Assembly: GCA_963727465.1 (NCBI GenBank)
Contig: CAVSGL010000005.1
Span: 62,001 to 126,000 of the forward strand
DNA length: 64,000 nucleotides
Direction: 5' to 3'
From: VRUE01 sp963727465
GTDB lineage: Bacteria; Actinomycetota; Thermoleophilia; Solirubrobacterales; 70-9
Each line of letters opens with the position of its first letter. The stretch's first letter is position 1. Positions 17,494 through 24,419 of the stretch are shown piece by piece. Position numbers and translations under genes: made by a program. The notes under the pieces were generated by a model, which was given only the letters and a program-made list of their open reading frames with translations, ran no database searches and had not been told where the DNA came from.

Positions 17494-18813
17494 TCAAGAG
17501 ATCGGCCGATCGGAGCCGCCCGGTGCGCGGAGGACGTTCCCCGCTTCGGCGGCCCCGGCCGGATCGCCGCCCGGCGCTGCCATCGGCGCCCTGCGGCAGC
17601 GGACGTGTCCCAGCGAGGCGACGATGATCGACCTGGTCTGCTCCCCCGACTCCGCGCAGCGGTTGGCCGATTCGGTCTCGATCTCGCGGACCCGCTCCCA
17701 GTGCCTCGCCTGCTCGTCGGCAATCTCGTCCCGGCCCCGAGAATCGACGTGGAACCAGCGCCATGACAGCCAGATGCGGGGATCGTCGGCCATCTTCCCC
17801 GCCCAGAGTCCGGCCAGCGCCTCGGCCATGACCGCCTGAAGGATCACGCCGCAGATTGCCTGCTTTGCCTCCGCGGGCATCGCCTCGACTTCCTCGTCGG
17901 TGTAGAACGGCATTTCGACCGCCCGGTAGTAGTGCTGAATCATATTGCCGACCTGCTTGGAGTAGGCCAGTTCGATCGATCCCTCGTCCAGCAGTTCCTT
18001 GAGGTGGTGCTTGATCCTGTCCGGCTCCTCGCCGATCATCGCGGCCAGTTCGTAGCGGTTGCGCTCGCCTTCATTCAGGAGGCACAGCAGTTCAACCCGG
18101 TGCTGGTGCTTGAGGGCGTAGCCGACGGCTTCTGCTACGCCCCGCTTCCCCTGACCTAGCCTGATCGGCGAGACCGCGCCCTCTTCTGAACCCGGCGGCG
18201 GCATTGACTGAGGCACCGAGAAACGGAAGCGCTCATATCCCAGCGAGGTGACGATGATCGATCTGGTCGGCTCCCCCGACTTGGCGCAGCGCCCCAGCGA
18301 TTCAGCCTCGATCTCCCGCACGCGCTCCCAATGCTTCGCCTGGTCGTCAGCTATGTCCCCCCTGCCCCGGGCATCGACGTTGAACCAGCGCCACGACAGC
18401 CAAACGCGTCGGTCGTGGACCATCTTTCCCGCCCACAGCGCAGCCATTGCCTCGGCCATGACCGCCTGAAGGATCACGCCGCAGATTGCCTGCTTTGCCT
18501 CCGCGGGCATCGCCTCGACTTCCTCGTCGGTGTAGAGGGGAATCTCGATCGCTCGGTAGTAGTGCTCGAGGGCGTTGCGCGCTCGCTTGACATAGGCGAC
18601 CTCGATGGAACCGTCGGCGAGCATTTCCCTCAGGTGATGCGCGATGTTCTTCCTCACGGGAGCGTGGATCAAACGCACGAGTTCCTCCTGCGACCGCGGC
18701 CCTTCGTTGAGGATCGTGCGGACTTCGGTCCTCGCCTTGTGCGTGACGGCGTAGGCGACGGCGGCGGCGACGCTCCGCTTCCCCTGCCCCAGTCTGATCG
18801 TCGTCTGCGTCAA
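17494..18813 (-). CDS. Tandemly duplicated winged-helix regulator
   Basis: 439 aa made of two copies of one about 200-aa unit. Each unit starts IRLGQGKR-x-VA-x-AV-x-YA, goes through an ArsR-like winged helix (HHLREML / HHLKELL, DGSIEVAYVK / EGSIELAYSK), then HYYRA(I/V)E, an identical block EEVEAMPAEAKQAIC plus GVILQAVMAEA, and WLSWRWF, ending near EQTRSII. The protein family of 19602-20360 has the same plan once. TTG start at 18813. The second half diverges after SLGHVRCRR into a Pro/Gly/Ala tail. Both DNA copies share an exact 88-bp stretch, so the duplication is recent or kept by gene conversion. Function unknown; DNA binding is likely. Confidence 0.75.
   Translation of the reverse strand: MTQTTIRLGQGKRSVAAAVAYAVTHKARTEVRTILNEGPRSQEELVRLIHAPVRKNIAHHLREMLADGSIEVAYVKRARNALEHYYRAIEIPLYTDEEVEAMPAEAKQAICGVILQAVMAEAMAALWAGKMVHDRRVWLSWRWFNVDARGRGDIADDQAKHWERVREIEAESLGRCAKSGEPTRSIIVTSLGYERFRFSVPQSMPPPGSEEGAVSPIRLGQGKRGVAEAVGYALKHQHRVELLCLLNEGERNRYELAAMIGEEPDRIKHHLKELLDEGSIELAYSKQVGNMIQHYYRAVEMPFYTDEEVEAMPAEAKQAICGVILQAVMAEALAGLWAGKMADDPRIWLSWRWFHVDSRGRDEIADEQARHWERVREIETESANRCAESGEQTRSIIVASLGHVRCRRAPMAAPGGDPAGAAEAGNVLRAPGGSDRPIS
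17819..17906. repeat. Exact 88-bp direct repeat, copy 1
   Basis: Identical to 18449-18536, offset 630 bp, inside the tandem-duplicated regulator gene. It encodes the block EEVEAMPAEAKQAIC and the following GVILQAVMAEA. The flanking parts of the two units are diverged, so the identity of just this stretch suggests gene conversion or strong selection on it. Confidence 0.9.
18449..18536. repeat. Exact 88-bp direct repeat, copy 2
   Basis: Second copy of the stretch at 17819-17906, in the N-terminal unit of the same gene. No base differs between the copies over the 88 positions. Confidence 0.9.
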
Positions 18814-18986
18814 GATAGCTGCTGCTCCGTGTCCTTTGGATACTCAGCCGTGGCAGAGCATAAAGGCGCGCCGGGAAGGAAAGTCGCGGTCAGGCCGACT
18901 TTTAGTCGATACTCGGCAGTTCCTTAGCATCCCCTCCCTGTCCAGCGGGACTGCCCGCTGAAAGATGAGGAAGGGAGGTGACTGCG

Positions 18987-19046
18987 ATGAAGATCGCGCA
19001 AGTCGATCGCGTCTTTTCGTGCCTGCATGTGCTGAAGCACGGCTAG
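18987..19046 (+). CDS. 19-codon ORF with very strong ribosome-binding site
   Basis: MKIAQVDRVFSCLHVLKHG, preceded by GGGAGGTGA 5 nt before the ATG, an almost complete match to the 16S rRNA tail. No homologue recognised. Stem-forming GC-rich sequence follows the stop. A second 19-codon ORF with an even longer Shine-Dalgarno lies at 29633-29692. Candidate small protein or leader peptide; coding is not proven. Confidence 0.35.
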   Translation: MKIAQVDRVFSCLHVLKHG

Positions 19047-19152
19047 GGCACGCAATGTAGGGGGCCGGTCGCGGCCCGCTTGCGTGAGGCCCGTGGCCGG
19101 CTCCCTCGTCTTCGTCCCGAGGCGACATGGAGGGAATCAGAGTCTACGCAAG

Positions 19153-19165
19153 AACTTGTGAAGTT
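19153..19165. promoter_or_regulatory. Small palindrome before XRE gene
   Basis: AACTT-gtg-AAGTT, 15 bp before the ATG of the XRE regulator at 19180. Short XRE proteins usually repress themselves through such sites, so this is a plausible autoregulatory operator. Confidence 0.35.
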
Positions 19166-19179
19166 TCCTATGGCAGTTC

Positions 19180-19401
19180 ATGTCTCGAGCGCAGACGATC
19201 TCCGCCGTGACCGACTTCGGCAGCAGACTCCGGGAGGCACGGGAACGCCTGGGGCTCACCCAGGAAGAGATCGCGCACCGCAGCGGCGTCCATGTCACCG
19301 AGGTCAGCCGGATGGAGGCCGGGAAGCGCGACCCGAAGATCTCGACGCTGCGCCGGCTCGCGAAAGCGGTCGAGGTCAAACCGGGCCAGCTCCTCGACTG
19401 A
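19180..19401 (+). CDS. XRE-family DNA-binding protein
   Basis: 73-aa single-domain helix-turn-helix protein: FGSRLREARERLGLTQEEIA, HRSGVHVTEVSRMEAGKRDP, then KISTLRRLAKAVEVKPGQLL. That is the complete five-helix XRE/Cro fold and nothing more. Such stand-alone proteins act as small repressors in prophages, restriction systems and toxin-antitoxin loci; no cognate partner is adjacent, as a winged-helix gene follows after 200 bp. The local base composition is visibly less GC-rich than the conserved genes, consistent with the accessory nature of the region. Confidence 0.88.
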   Translation: MSRAQTISAVTDFGSRLREARERLGLTQEEIAHRSGVHVTEVSRMEAGKRDPKISTLRRLAKAVEVKPGQLLD

Positions 19402-19601
19402 CCGTCCGCGATCGACTCCGTCCACTGCGCCGGCTCGGCCGGTGCTATTGCAAAGAAAAAACCTACTAACAGGCAAGACCCTGCGCGGGTTGTGAAACCT
19501 ACTGGGAGATTGGCAAGACTCGACTCGTTCCAAGAAGTTGTCGCTTCTTATTCCAATAGCTCCTACCGCTCGGTGAAGCGGTGGCGGAAGGGACGAGAGA
19601 A

Positions 19602-20360
19602 ATGCCAAGACGCAACTCAAGCAACGGAGGCGGGGCGAAAGGCGGCACCCGCCTCCCGGTCCTCGTGGACCCGCGCCTCGTCAAGGCCCTTGACCATGTC
19701 CTGCGGCAGCACGTCCTTCTCGCCGCGGTGCAGGGCGAGGTCAGCCCCAAGGAACTGGCGGAGATGCTCGACGCCGAACTGAGCCAGGTCAGCTACCACG
19801 TCAAAGTCCTGCGCGACGACTGCGACGGAATCATCGAAGAGACGCGCACGGTTCCCCGGCGCGGCGCCGTCGAGCACTTCTACCGGGCCAGCGCCAAGAC
19901 GCTGTTCCCGGCAAAGGCGTGGAGGCGACTGAAGAAAGGCCTGCGCTCGGTCGTCGGGGCGGGGCAGGCGAGCGACCTGTTCAACGACCTCGCCGAGGCG
20001 CTGAAGGCGGGCAAGCTGGAGGGGGCAGACGATCACATCGTCCGCACCCCGCTGCTTCTCGACACCGAGGGACAGCGCAGGGTCAAGGCGATCGCCGAGC
20101 GGGCGAGCAGGGAGGTCGAGGACGAGCAGCGGGCAACCGCCGAGCGCCTGGAGAAGGCCAACGGGGACGGCGGTGAGACAGTCGGCCACATCTTTGCGCT
20201 GCTCTCCTTCGAGGCTGCCTGGGAGACGCCGGATCTCCGTGCATCCATCGATCTGACCGGGGACGGGGTGAAGACGCCGGGCAGCGGGGCGAACGGGTCG
20301 AGCCGAAACGGCGGCGGGAGCGCGAGGGGCGGGCGCAGGGCAGGGACGGCGGTCAAGTAG
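19602..20360 (+). CDS. ArsR-like winged-helix protein, single-unit homologue of 17494-18813
   Basis: About 252 aa from ATG 19602, which has a purine-rich GGGACGAGAGAA in front; a GTG 7 codons earlier is also possible. The core reads LVKALDHVLRQHVLLAAVQG, SPKELAEMLDAELSQVSYHVKVL, then EETRTVPRRGAVEHFYRASA. This is the same order (winged helix, then HYYRA/HFYRA) as each unit of the duplicated gene at 17494-18813. A helical middle region and a Gly/Ser/Arg-rich tail (GANGSSRNGGGSARGG) follow. A terminator hairpin lies 13 bp after the stop. Regulatory target unknown. Confidence 0.72.
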   Translation: MPRRNSSNGGGAKGGTRLPVLVDPRLVKALDHVLRQHVLLAAVQGEVSPKELAEMLDAELSQVSYHVKVLRDDCDGIIEETRTVPRRGAVEHFYRASAKTLFPAKAWRRLKKGLRSVVGAGQASDLFNDLAEALKAGKLEGADDHIVRTPLLLDTEGQRRVKAIAERASREVEDEQRATAERLEKANGDGGETVGHIFALLSFEAAWETPDLRASIDLTGDGVKTPGSGANGSSRNGGGSARGGRRAGTAVK

Positions 20361-20373
20361 CCGGCGCCGCAGA

Positions 20374-20404
20374 CGCAGGGGACGAGGGTCGATCCCCTGC
20401 GTTT
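20374..20404 (+). terminator. Intrinsic terminator
   Basis: CGCAGGGGA-(10 nt)-TCCCCTGCG, a perfect 9-bp stem directly followed by TTT. It ends the winged-helix gene at 19602-20360. Confidence 0.75.
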
Positions 20405-20442
20405 CCCCCCCTTCCGAGTCCCACACGAGACAGGACGCAAAA

Positions 20443-20706
20443 GTGCCCGATCAGACTCCGCCGCAATACGTCGTCGCGACGGTCGAGGCGGCGATTCTCA
20501 AGCTCGCCGCCGAACTGCATCCGCAACGCCTGACGGCCAAGGAGCTCGCGGGCGAGCTCATCACGAAACCCAAAGACATCCGAGAGGTCGATACAGCCGC
20601 AGAGGCGATTCGCAACCTACGGGAGTTCGGGTTGTTGTGCGAGCACGACGACGAGACCATCGAACTGACAAAGGCGGCCCTCCACGCCGTCACACTGCTG
20701 ACCTGA
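20443..20706 (+). CDS. Small winged-helix-like protein
   Basis: 87 aa, GTG start. VEAAILKLAAELHPQRLTAKELAGELI, then AAEAIRNLREFGLLCE and ELTKAALHAV. The spacing of HP-x-RLT-x-x-EL, AIRxL and GLL matches the small proteins at 16997-17290 and 45392-45599, so the three form one diverged family. A strong hairpin (20743-20790) follows the gene. Function unknown; a one-domain DNA-binding role is likely. Confidence 0.7.
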   Translation: MPDQTPPQYVVATVEAAILKLAAELHPQRLTAKELAGELITKPKDIREVDTAAEAIRNLREFGLLCEHDDETIELTKAALHAVTLLT

Positions 20707-20742
20707 CCCTGGACACCTCGCCCACGGCCGGGAGAGATGAGA

Positions 20743-20790
20743 CCACCGGGGCGGGGGCTGTCACCTCCCATGCTGTCCTCGCCCCGGTGG
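20743..20790. terminator. 11-bp perfect hairpin with long loop
   Basis: CCACCGGGGCG and CGCCCCGGTGG around 26 nt, 36 bp after the stop of the small winged-helix gene. It may be its terminator. The rest of the stretch up to 20851 holds nothing I can identify. Confidence 0.5.
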
Positions 20791-20851
20791 CCTCCCCTCC
20801 CCCGACCTGCCCGCAGACCGAGGCGGGACATCGGCGACCGGACCTCGGCGT

Positions 20852-21140
20852 TCAGTGCCCCGAGTCGGAGCGGCCGTAGCGGTCCTGGAGGCGCACGACG
20901 TCATCGAGGTGCGGCCGGGCCGACCTCCTGCTCATGCAGGGCGTCGGCGCTCGGCCCTCGCGTCAGCCGCAACCGCCCGGAGAGCAGATAGGACGACTCG
21001 TCCTTTTCGCGGTGAAGCTGAACCGAAAGCCGATGACCGGCGTCGACGTGGAGAAGCTTCCCGGCATAGACATCGGTATCGGCCCACCAGAGCTCGTGGC
21101 CCCACGGCTTCTCAACCCGCTGCGGTTCCCGATCCCCCAC
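20852..21140 (-). pseudogene. Cupin (mannose-6-phosphate isomerase type II-like), internally deleted
   Basis: The first part is a clear cupin of the PMI-II/ManC C-terminal type: EKPWGHELWWADTDVYAGKLL, AGHRLSVQLHREKDESSYLLSGRL. After LHEQEVGPA the expected jelly-roll remainder is missing. A different frame gives the typical end of these proteins, HLDDVVRLQDRYGRSDSGH, stopping at TGA 20852-20854. So a segment has been lost together with the frame, leaving a pseudogene about 40 residues short. GTG start at 21140. It abuts an integration-scar-like repeat at 21181-21260, which suggests that it was damaged when accessory DNA was gained. Confidence 0.75.
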
Positions 21141-21180
21141 GGCGCAGATCGTATTGCGGGTGCGACCTTGGCGTGCTCGC

Positions 21181-21260
21181 TCATCATCACGCGGGAGGCA
21201 GGACCAAACGCCCCTGCAAATCGATTGGTTCTGAGGTTCGTGGGGACAGCGGTGGGGATG
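21181..21260 (-). mobile_element. Integration-scar-like repeat, copy 1 (candidate integrase C-terminal remnant + att core)
   Basis: Read on the minus strand, this and 22470-22550 encode the same peptide pattern, PTAVPT-xx-RT-x-RFAG-x-FGP, then MMSE-x-AK. The trailing ATGATG..CGAG..ACGCCAAG matches the last codons of the DUF59 gene at 24381-24704. The peptide looks like the tail of a tyrosine integrase joined to its attachment site (inference from general layout). No complete integrase remains. Confidence 0.45.
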
Positions 21261-21315
21261 GAAGCACCGCTTCCCCGGCAGAATCTCCCCGCCGCTCGGC
21301 CGGTACTATGAAGAC

Positions 21316-21513
21316 ATGGCCCACGCGACCAAGCACGCTCGACCCGAAGTGGAACGACGTCGGCAAGCGGCGGAGCGCATGCGCGGTCTGTTCGCGCACC
21401 TGGCGCCAGACCGCAATCTCTCTGACGAGCTGATCGCGGAGCGGCGCGCCGAAGCGCGGGCTGAAGACCGAGAGGCCGCCGAAGAAGCGCGGCGGCTGCG
21501 TGGCAAGCACTGA
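21316..21513 (+). CDS. Antitoxin partner of VapC
   Basis: 65-aa, charged, helical protein (PEVERRRQAAERMRGLFAHL then ERRAEARAEDREAAEEARRL). It has no recognisable DNA-binding motif but lies immediately upstream of, and overlaps by 14 bp, a PIN-domain toxin gene, the standard arrangement of a VapBC-type antitoxin. The Ala/Arg/Glu-rich C-terminal half would be the toxin-wrapping part. ATG start. Confidence 0.7.
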   Translation: MAHATKHARPEVERRRQAAERMRGLFAHLAPDRNLSDELIAERRAEARAEDREAAEEARRLRGKH

Positions 21514-21919
21514 ACCACCGGCATCGGTCCTCGATGCCTCCGCAGCCCTGGCGTTGCTCAATGACGAGCGCGGCAGCGAGGTCGTCTCCGATGCGGTCGC
21601 AGACGGCGCAGCGATCAGCGTGGCGAATCTGGCCGAGGTGCTCTCGAAGGTAGCCGAGCGCGGTGGCGATCCAGCCGAAGCTGCGGCCGAACTGCGCAAA
21701 GCCGAAGGCTCCAAACGAGCGCTGATGATCGAGCCGCTGACGGCGGCAGACTGCGTCGCTGTCGCCCGACTGCGGCCGATCACCAAACAGCGGGGCCTGT
21801 CGCTCGCCGATCGTGCCTGCCTCGCCCTGGCAAAACGCCTTGGCATCCCCGCGCTGACAACCGACGAAGCCTGGGAGGACGTGCCCAATCTCGACATCGA
21901 GGTTCAGCTGATCCGCTGA
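21500..21919 (+). CDS. vapC: PIN-domain ribonuclease toxin (VapC family)
   Basis: 139 aa, GTG start inside the antitoxin gene. PIN-domain acidic residues are all present: Asp12 in SVLDASAALALL, Glu46 in ISVANLAEVLSK, Asp104 in LSLADRACLALAK and Asp122 in ALTTDEAW. These coordinate the metal for RNA cleavage. The complete active site suggests a functional toxin. With the antitoxin upstream it forms a type II toxin-antitoxin pair in the accessory island between two attachment-like repeats. Confidence 0.9.
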   Translation: MASTEPPASVLDASAALALLNDERGSEVVSDAVADGAAISVANLAEVLSKVAERGGDPAEAAAELRKAEGSKRALMIEPLTAADCVAVARLRPITKQRGLSLADRACLALAKRLGIPALTTDEAWEDVPNLDIEVQLIR

Positions 21920-21926
21920 TCGGGCC

Positions 21927-22202
21927 GTGACGAAACCAAAGCGCAACAAGATGAGCCCCGACGAGATCAAGCATTTCCTGGTCAGCTACGACCTAGACAC
22001 CGGCGAGACGGAGGTCGAGTCCTTCGGCACCGATTACGACGCGGCCCAGGCGGCCTACGCCGAAGCGGAGCGGGCAAACGCCGAGGACGAAAAGCTCGAC
22101 GTCGTTCTCCTGAGCGCCGACTCGCTGGAGACGATCAAACAGACTCATTCAAGCTACTTCAACGGCGGCACCCACCGCCTTGAGGAGTTGCTGCCCGGCT
22201 GA
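21927..22202 (+). CDS. Hypothetical protein downstream of vapC
   Basis: 91 aa, GTG start 7 bp after vapC. FLVSYDLDTGETEVESFGTDYDAAQAAYAEAE and DVVLLSADSLETIKQTHSSYFNG: a small beta-alpha protein rich in acidic residues. No family recognised. The close spacing suggests co-transcription with the toxin-antitoxin pair. It ends where the duplicated DUF433 segment begins (22205). Confidence 0.6.
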   Translation: MTKPKRNKMSPDEIKHFLVSYDLDTGETEVESFGTDYDAAQAAYAEAERANAEDEKLDVVLLSADSLETIKQTHSSYFNGGTHRLEELLPG

Positions 22203-22417
22203 CCGGCAGCTCACCCTCCCGCACAGCCTCGGCCGCGTAGCGGATCGCCTCGCGCACGTCCTCGGCTTCCAGGTCCGGGTAGGCGGCAGCGATCTCGGGC
22301 TCACTCATCCCATCGGCAACCATGCCGACCACGGTCGCCACCGGGATTCGCAGTCCCCGGATGCACGGAACGACCGCCCATCTGGTCGGGGCGAGCGGTG
22401 ATCCGCGTGAAGGTCAT
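22159..22417 (-). pseudogene. DUF433 antitoxin-like gene, frameshifted copy
   Basis: Near-identical copy of the DUF433 gene at 24135-24362: 22205-22474 matches 24151-24419 with about six substitutions and one extra A (in GGAACGACCGCC, near 22372). The extra base breaks the frame after the first 15 codons. The C-terminal codons also differ because the similarity stops at 22205. It is most likely an inactive duplicate brought by a tandem integration event. Confidence 0.8.
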
Positions 22418-22474
22418 TTCGACCTGCGACCCTGCTCAGAACCCAAGCGCGAACTTGGCGTCCTCGGACATCAT
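22205..22474. repeat. About 270-bp direct repeat, copy 1
   Basis: Matches 24151-24419 at roughly 97% identity by eye. It contains the end of the DUF59 gene (MMSEDAKFALGF and stop) and the DUF433 gene. At the MMSE end, this copy is preceded on the minus strand by the integrase-like remnant instead of the DUF59 gene. Confidence 0.9.
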
Positions 22475-22550
22475 CATGTGGGAGAGTGGACCAAACCTCC
22501 CTGCAAATCGACGGGTTCTGATGCCCGTGGGGACGGCCGTGGGGACGGCG
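22470..22550 (-). mobile_element. Integration-scar-like repeat, copy 2 (candidate integrase C-terminal remnant + att core)
   Basis: Minus strand: PTAVPTGIRTRRFAGRFGP, then MMSEDAK. It is homologous to 21181-21260. The DNA on the other side of ATGATGTCCGAG is the duplicated DUF59 3' end. The pattern of remnant then gene end is what a tyrosine-recombinase element leaves at its attachment site; the identification as integrase is inference. Confidence 0.45.
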
Positions 22551-22566
22551 GGACCGCATCCGGTGT

Positions 22567-23106
22567 TCACTTGCCGTCGACCTGCCGCTTCCACTCCGTC
22601 GTGGAAACCAGATCTATGCGCGAGGCGGGAAGCAGGCGCTCGACGAACACCGCGAGCACCTGTCCGGCATCGGTCGCGGAAGGCGCGAGCACGCCCTCCC
22701 GTCCGAGATGGTGGGCAGCGTCGCCGATCTCCTGGCATGCCCGAGGGTCCGCCGAGCGGAGTTGCGCATCGCTGAGCCCTAACGCCTTCCTTGCAACAGC
22801 GTCGGTCAGATCGAGCAAGGACTCCAAGCGAATTTCGTATGTGAGCAGGTGGCGGGGCAGGAACTCGTCGGGGTCCCGACCGGAGCGCTCGGCCAGCCGG
22901 TGGAACTCGGCCTCGACAACTTCCAGCGAAAGACCGAGGTACAGCGTCGCGAAGCTGCCGGGCGGATTCCAGCGACCTCCTACGGTTCGGGCGCCCGCTC
23001 CTGGCTGCGAGTAGCTCCACTCGGCAGCTTGATGACGAAACGCCCGGCCCTCCCACGAGACCGGCGGCAGGCCATCGATGGTCGTCACGGCGTGACCGGA
23101 AGGCAC
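22567..23106 (-). CDS. RES-domain toxin
   Basis: 179 aa, GTG start. The RES hallmarks are present: an Arg early in the domain (WEGRAFRHQ), GARTVGGRWNPPG with ATLYLGLSLEVVEAEFHR, and a serine-containing C-terminal part (GVLAPSATDAG). RES toxins deplete cellular NAD (MbcT, ParT and Res relatives). The gene lies 18 bp downstream of an Xre/MbcA-type antitoxin gene on the same strand, the normal order in this family. It appears complete. The next sequence downstream is the integrase-like scar at 22470-22550. Confidence 0.88.
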   Translation of the reverse strand: MPSGHAVTTIDGLPPVSWEGRAFRHQAAEWSYSQPGAGARTVGGRWNPPGSFATLYLGLSLEVVEAEFHRLAERSGRDPDEFLPRHLLTYEIRLESLLDLTDAVARKALGLSDAQLRSADPRACQEIGDAAHHLGREGVLAPSATDAGQVLAVFVERLLPASRIDLVSTTEWKRQVDGK

Positions 23107-23124
23107 GGCGCAACCCGGACGAGA

Positions 23125-23469
23125 TCAGACGAAGACGCCCTCGGCGAGCGCCTCGACCGCCCCGAGTACGCGGCGGTAGTCGCCTCCCGCGAGCAGGTCG
23201 ATCGGCTTCTCGTGGTCGAGCATCTCGTTCGGGGTGAGAAGCCAGTCGTGGGCGGCCTCCGGGCGCAGCACCTTGGCGAGGCGGTCGAGCACGTAGACGA
23301 TCTCCAGCGCCCGTTCGCGCGACGCCCCACGCGGAGCGGCTTCGCGGTGCAACCAGCGGGAGACCGTCCTCGGCGTCGTCTCCAGCACCCGCGCGAAGTC
23401 GGCGCGGTCGAAGTCGACCGCCGCGCCGACGCTCTCCATCCTCTCAGCTAGGTCCTGCAAGACGTCCAC
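23125..23469 (-). CDS. Xre/MbcA/ParS-type antitoxin (DUF2384)
   Basis: 114 aa. N-terminal HTH (DFARVLETTPRTVSRWLHRE) and the diagnostic C-terminal toxin-binding part ending in MLDHEKPIDLLAGGDYRRVL with GAVEALAEGVFV. It is the usual size for this antitoxin family. Pairs with the RES toxin 18 bp downstream. Antitoxins of this family repress their own promoter; the AT-rich stretch just upstream (CTATTTTGTCATATATAATG on the plus strand, 23492-23511) is the probable promoter region. Confidence 0.9.
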   Translation of the reverse strand: MDVLQDLAERMESVGAAVDFDRADFARVLETTPRTVSRWLHREAAPRGASRERALEIVYVLDRLAKVLRPEAAHDWLLTPNEMLDHEKPIDLLAGGDYRRVLGAVEALAEGVFV

Positions 23470-23527
23470 CCCCTTGTCGTCTAGTTCGTCCTCTATTTTG
23501 TCATATATAATGGATGCGCGCGCACAT

Positions 23528-23577
23528 GGAAACGCCGCCCATCTGATTCGGACGGACCGTGATCTGCGTGAAGCTCA
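23528..23577 (-). pseudogene. 5' fragment of a third DUF433 gene
   Basis: On the minus strand, ATGAGCTTCACGCAGATCAC and the following codons give MSFTQITVRPNQMGGV, homologous to the first 15 residues of the DUF433 gene at 24135-24362 (MTFTRITARPDQMGGV). Similarity then ends. It is a relic, more diverged than the copy at 22159-22417. Confidence 0.65.
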
Positions 23578-23588
23578 TTTGAGCCAGA

Positions 23589-23858
23589 TCAACGAAATGG
23601 CTCTGGCTCGAAAACGTCTTCGCTGGCCAGTTTGCTCAAATCGCCTCGGCCCGAGCTAAACGCTCCGATGCAGGTGAGAGGCGGCTGCTCTCCTTCGTCC
23701 TCGATCTGTCGAGACTTCGCAGTCAACTCGGCCAACTCGTGCTCAAGCGCCTCCCGAACGAGCTGCGGCACGGCGACGCCGCGCTTGTCGGCAACCTGGC
23801 GAGCGCGCTCAAGCAGCTCGGCGTCTACTTCGACCGCTTTCTTCAGCGATGCGGCCAT
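23589..23858 (-). CDS. Antitoxin-like protein, VapB/RHH type, toxin missing
   Basis: 89 aa. MAASLKKAVEVDAELLERAR, VADKRGVAVPQLVREALEHELAEL: the start has the pattern of a short ribbon-helix-helix antitoxin, followed by a variable tail with LTCIGAFSSGRGDLSKL (a segment typical of VapB C-termini that bind a PIN toxin). No PIN gene follows; the downstream sequence is the DUF433 fragment. It may be an orphan antitoxin whose toxin was lost when the segment was rearranged. Confidence 0.65.
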   Translation of the reverse strand: MAASLKKAVEVDAELLERARQVADKRGVAVPQLVREALEHELAELTAKSRQIEDEGEQPPLTCIGAFSSGRGDLSKLASEDVFEPEPFR

Positions 23859-23879
23859 AGCTGGACTCTATCGCTGCCA

Positions 23880-24095
23880 CTAGGAGAGATCGTTCTGGCC
23901 GATCCGAAGGAGGGCGACCAACTCACTCACGCCGGGGTCGGCGTCGTCAAGGTCGCCAGCCTCGTACCCGCCCTTGAACTCGGCGACAGACATGCCCGCA
24001 AGCGCTTGCGCGCGAGCCTCCAAGTACTCGGCGTACTCCCTCGCCGAGGGCTCATAGACCTCCGTGCCTGCATCCGTCACGAGAACGCGGTTCAT
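23880..24095 (-). CDS. Hypothetical small acidic protein
   Basis: 71 aa: EVYEPSAREYAEYLEARAQA, GMSVAEFKGGYEAGDLDDADPGVSELV. Acidic and helical, antitoxin-like in size and composition but with no recognised family. ATG start. It lies between the DUF433 gene and the VapB-like gene on the same strand and may be part of their operon. Confidence 0.5.
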   Translation of the reverse strand: MNRVLVTDAGTEVYEPSAREYAEYLEARAQALAGMSVAEFKGGYEAGDLDDADPGVSELVALLRIGQNDLS

Positions 24096-24134
24096 TGCCC
24101 GGAGAATGATAGGCGGAATACTCGCCGGAAACGA

Positions 24135-24362
24135 TCAAGCAGAATGGGCGGGCAGCTCACGCTCCCGCCCAGCCTCGGCCGCGTAGCGGATCGCCTCGCG
24201 CACATCCTCGGCTTCCAGGTCCGGGTAGGCGGCAGCGACCTCGGGCTCACTCATTCCATCGGCAACCATGCCGACCACGGTCGCCACCGGGATTCGCAGT
24301 CCCCGGATGCACGGAACGCCGCCCATCTGGTCGGGGCGAGCGGTGATCCGCGTGAAGGTCAT
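24135..24362 (-). CDS. DUF433 antitoxin-family protein (intact copy)
   Basis: 75 aa: ITARPDQMGGVPCIRGLRIPVATVVGMVADGMSEPEV, then AAYPDLEAEDVREAIRYAA. This is a complete DUF433 domain, a small HTH-like protein usually paired with a DUF5615 PIN-like toxin. No DUF5615 gene follows here. It begins 18 bp after the DUF59 stop codon, so it is directly at the integration junction. One near-identical broken copy (22159-22417) and a diverged 5' fragment (23528-23577) lie downstream. Confidence 0.85.
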   Translation of the reverse strand: MTFTRITARPDQMGGVPCIRGLRIPVATVVGMVADGMSEPEVAAAYPDLEAEDVREAIRYAAEAGRERELPAHSA

Positions 24363-24419
24363 TTCGACCTGCGACCCTGCTCAGAACCCAAGTGCGAACT
24401 TGGCGTCCTCGGACATCAT
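24151..24419. repeat. About 270-bp direct repeat, copy 2 (at the native DUF59 3' end)
   Basis: Partner of 22205-22474. Here the segment is continuous with the complete DUF59 gene, so this copy is the original locus and the other the derived one. Confidence 0.9.
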
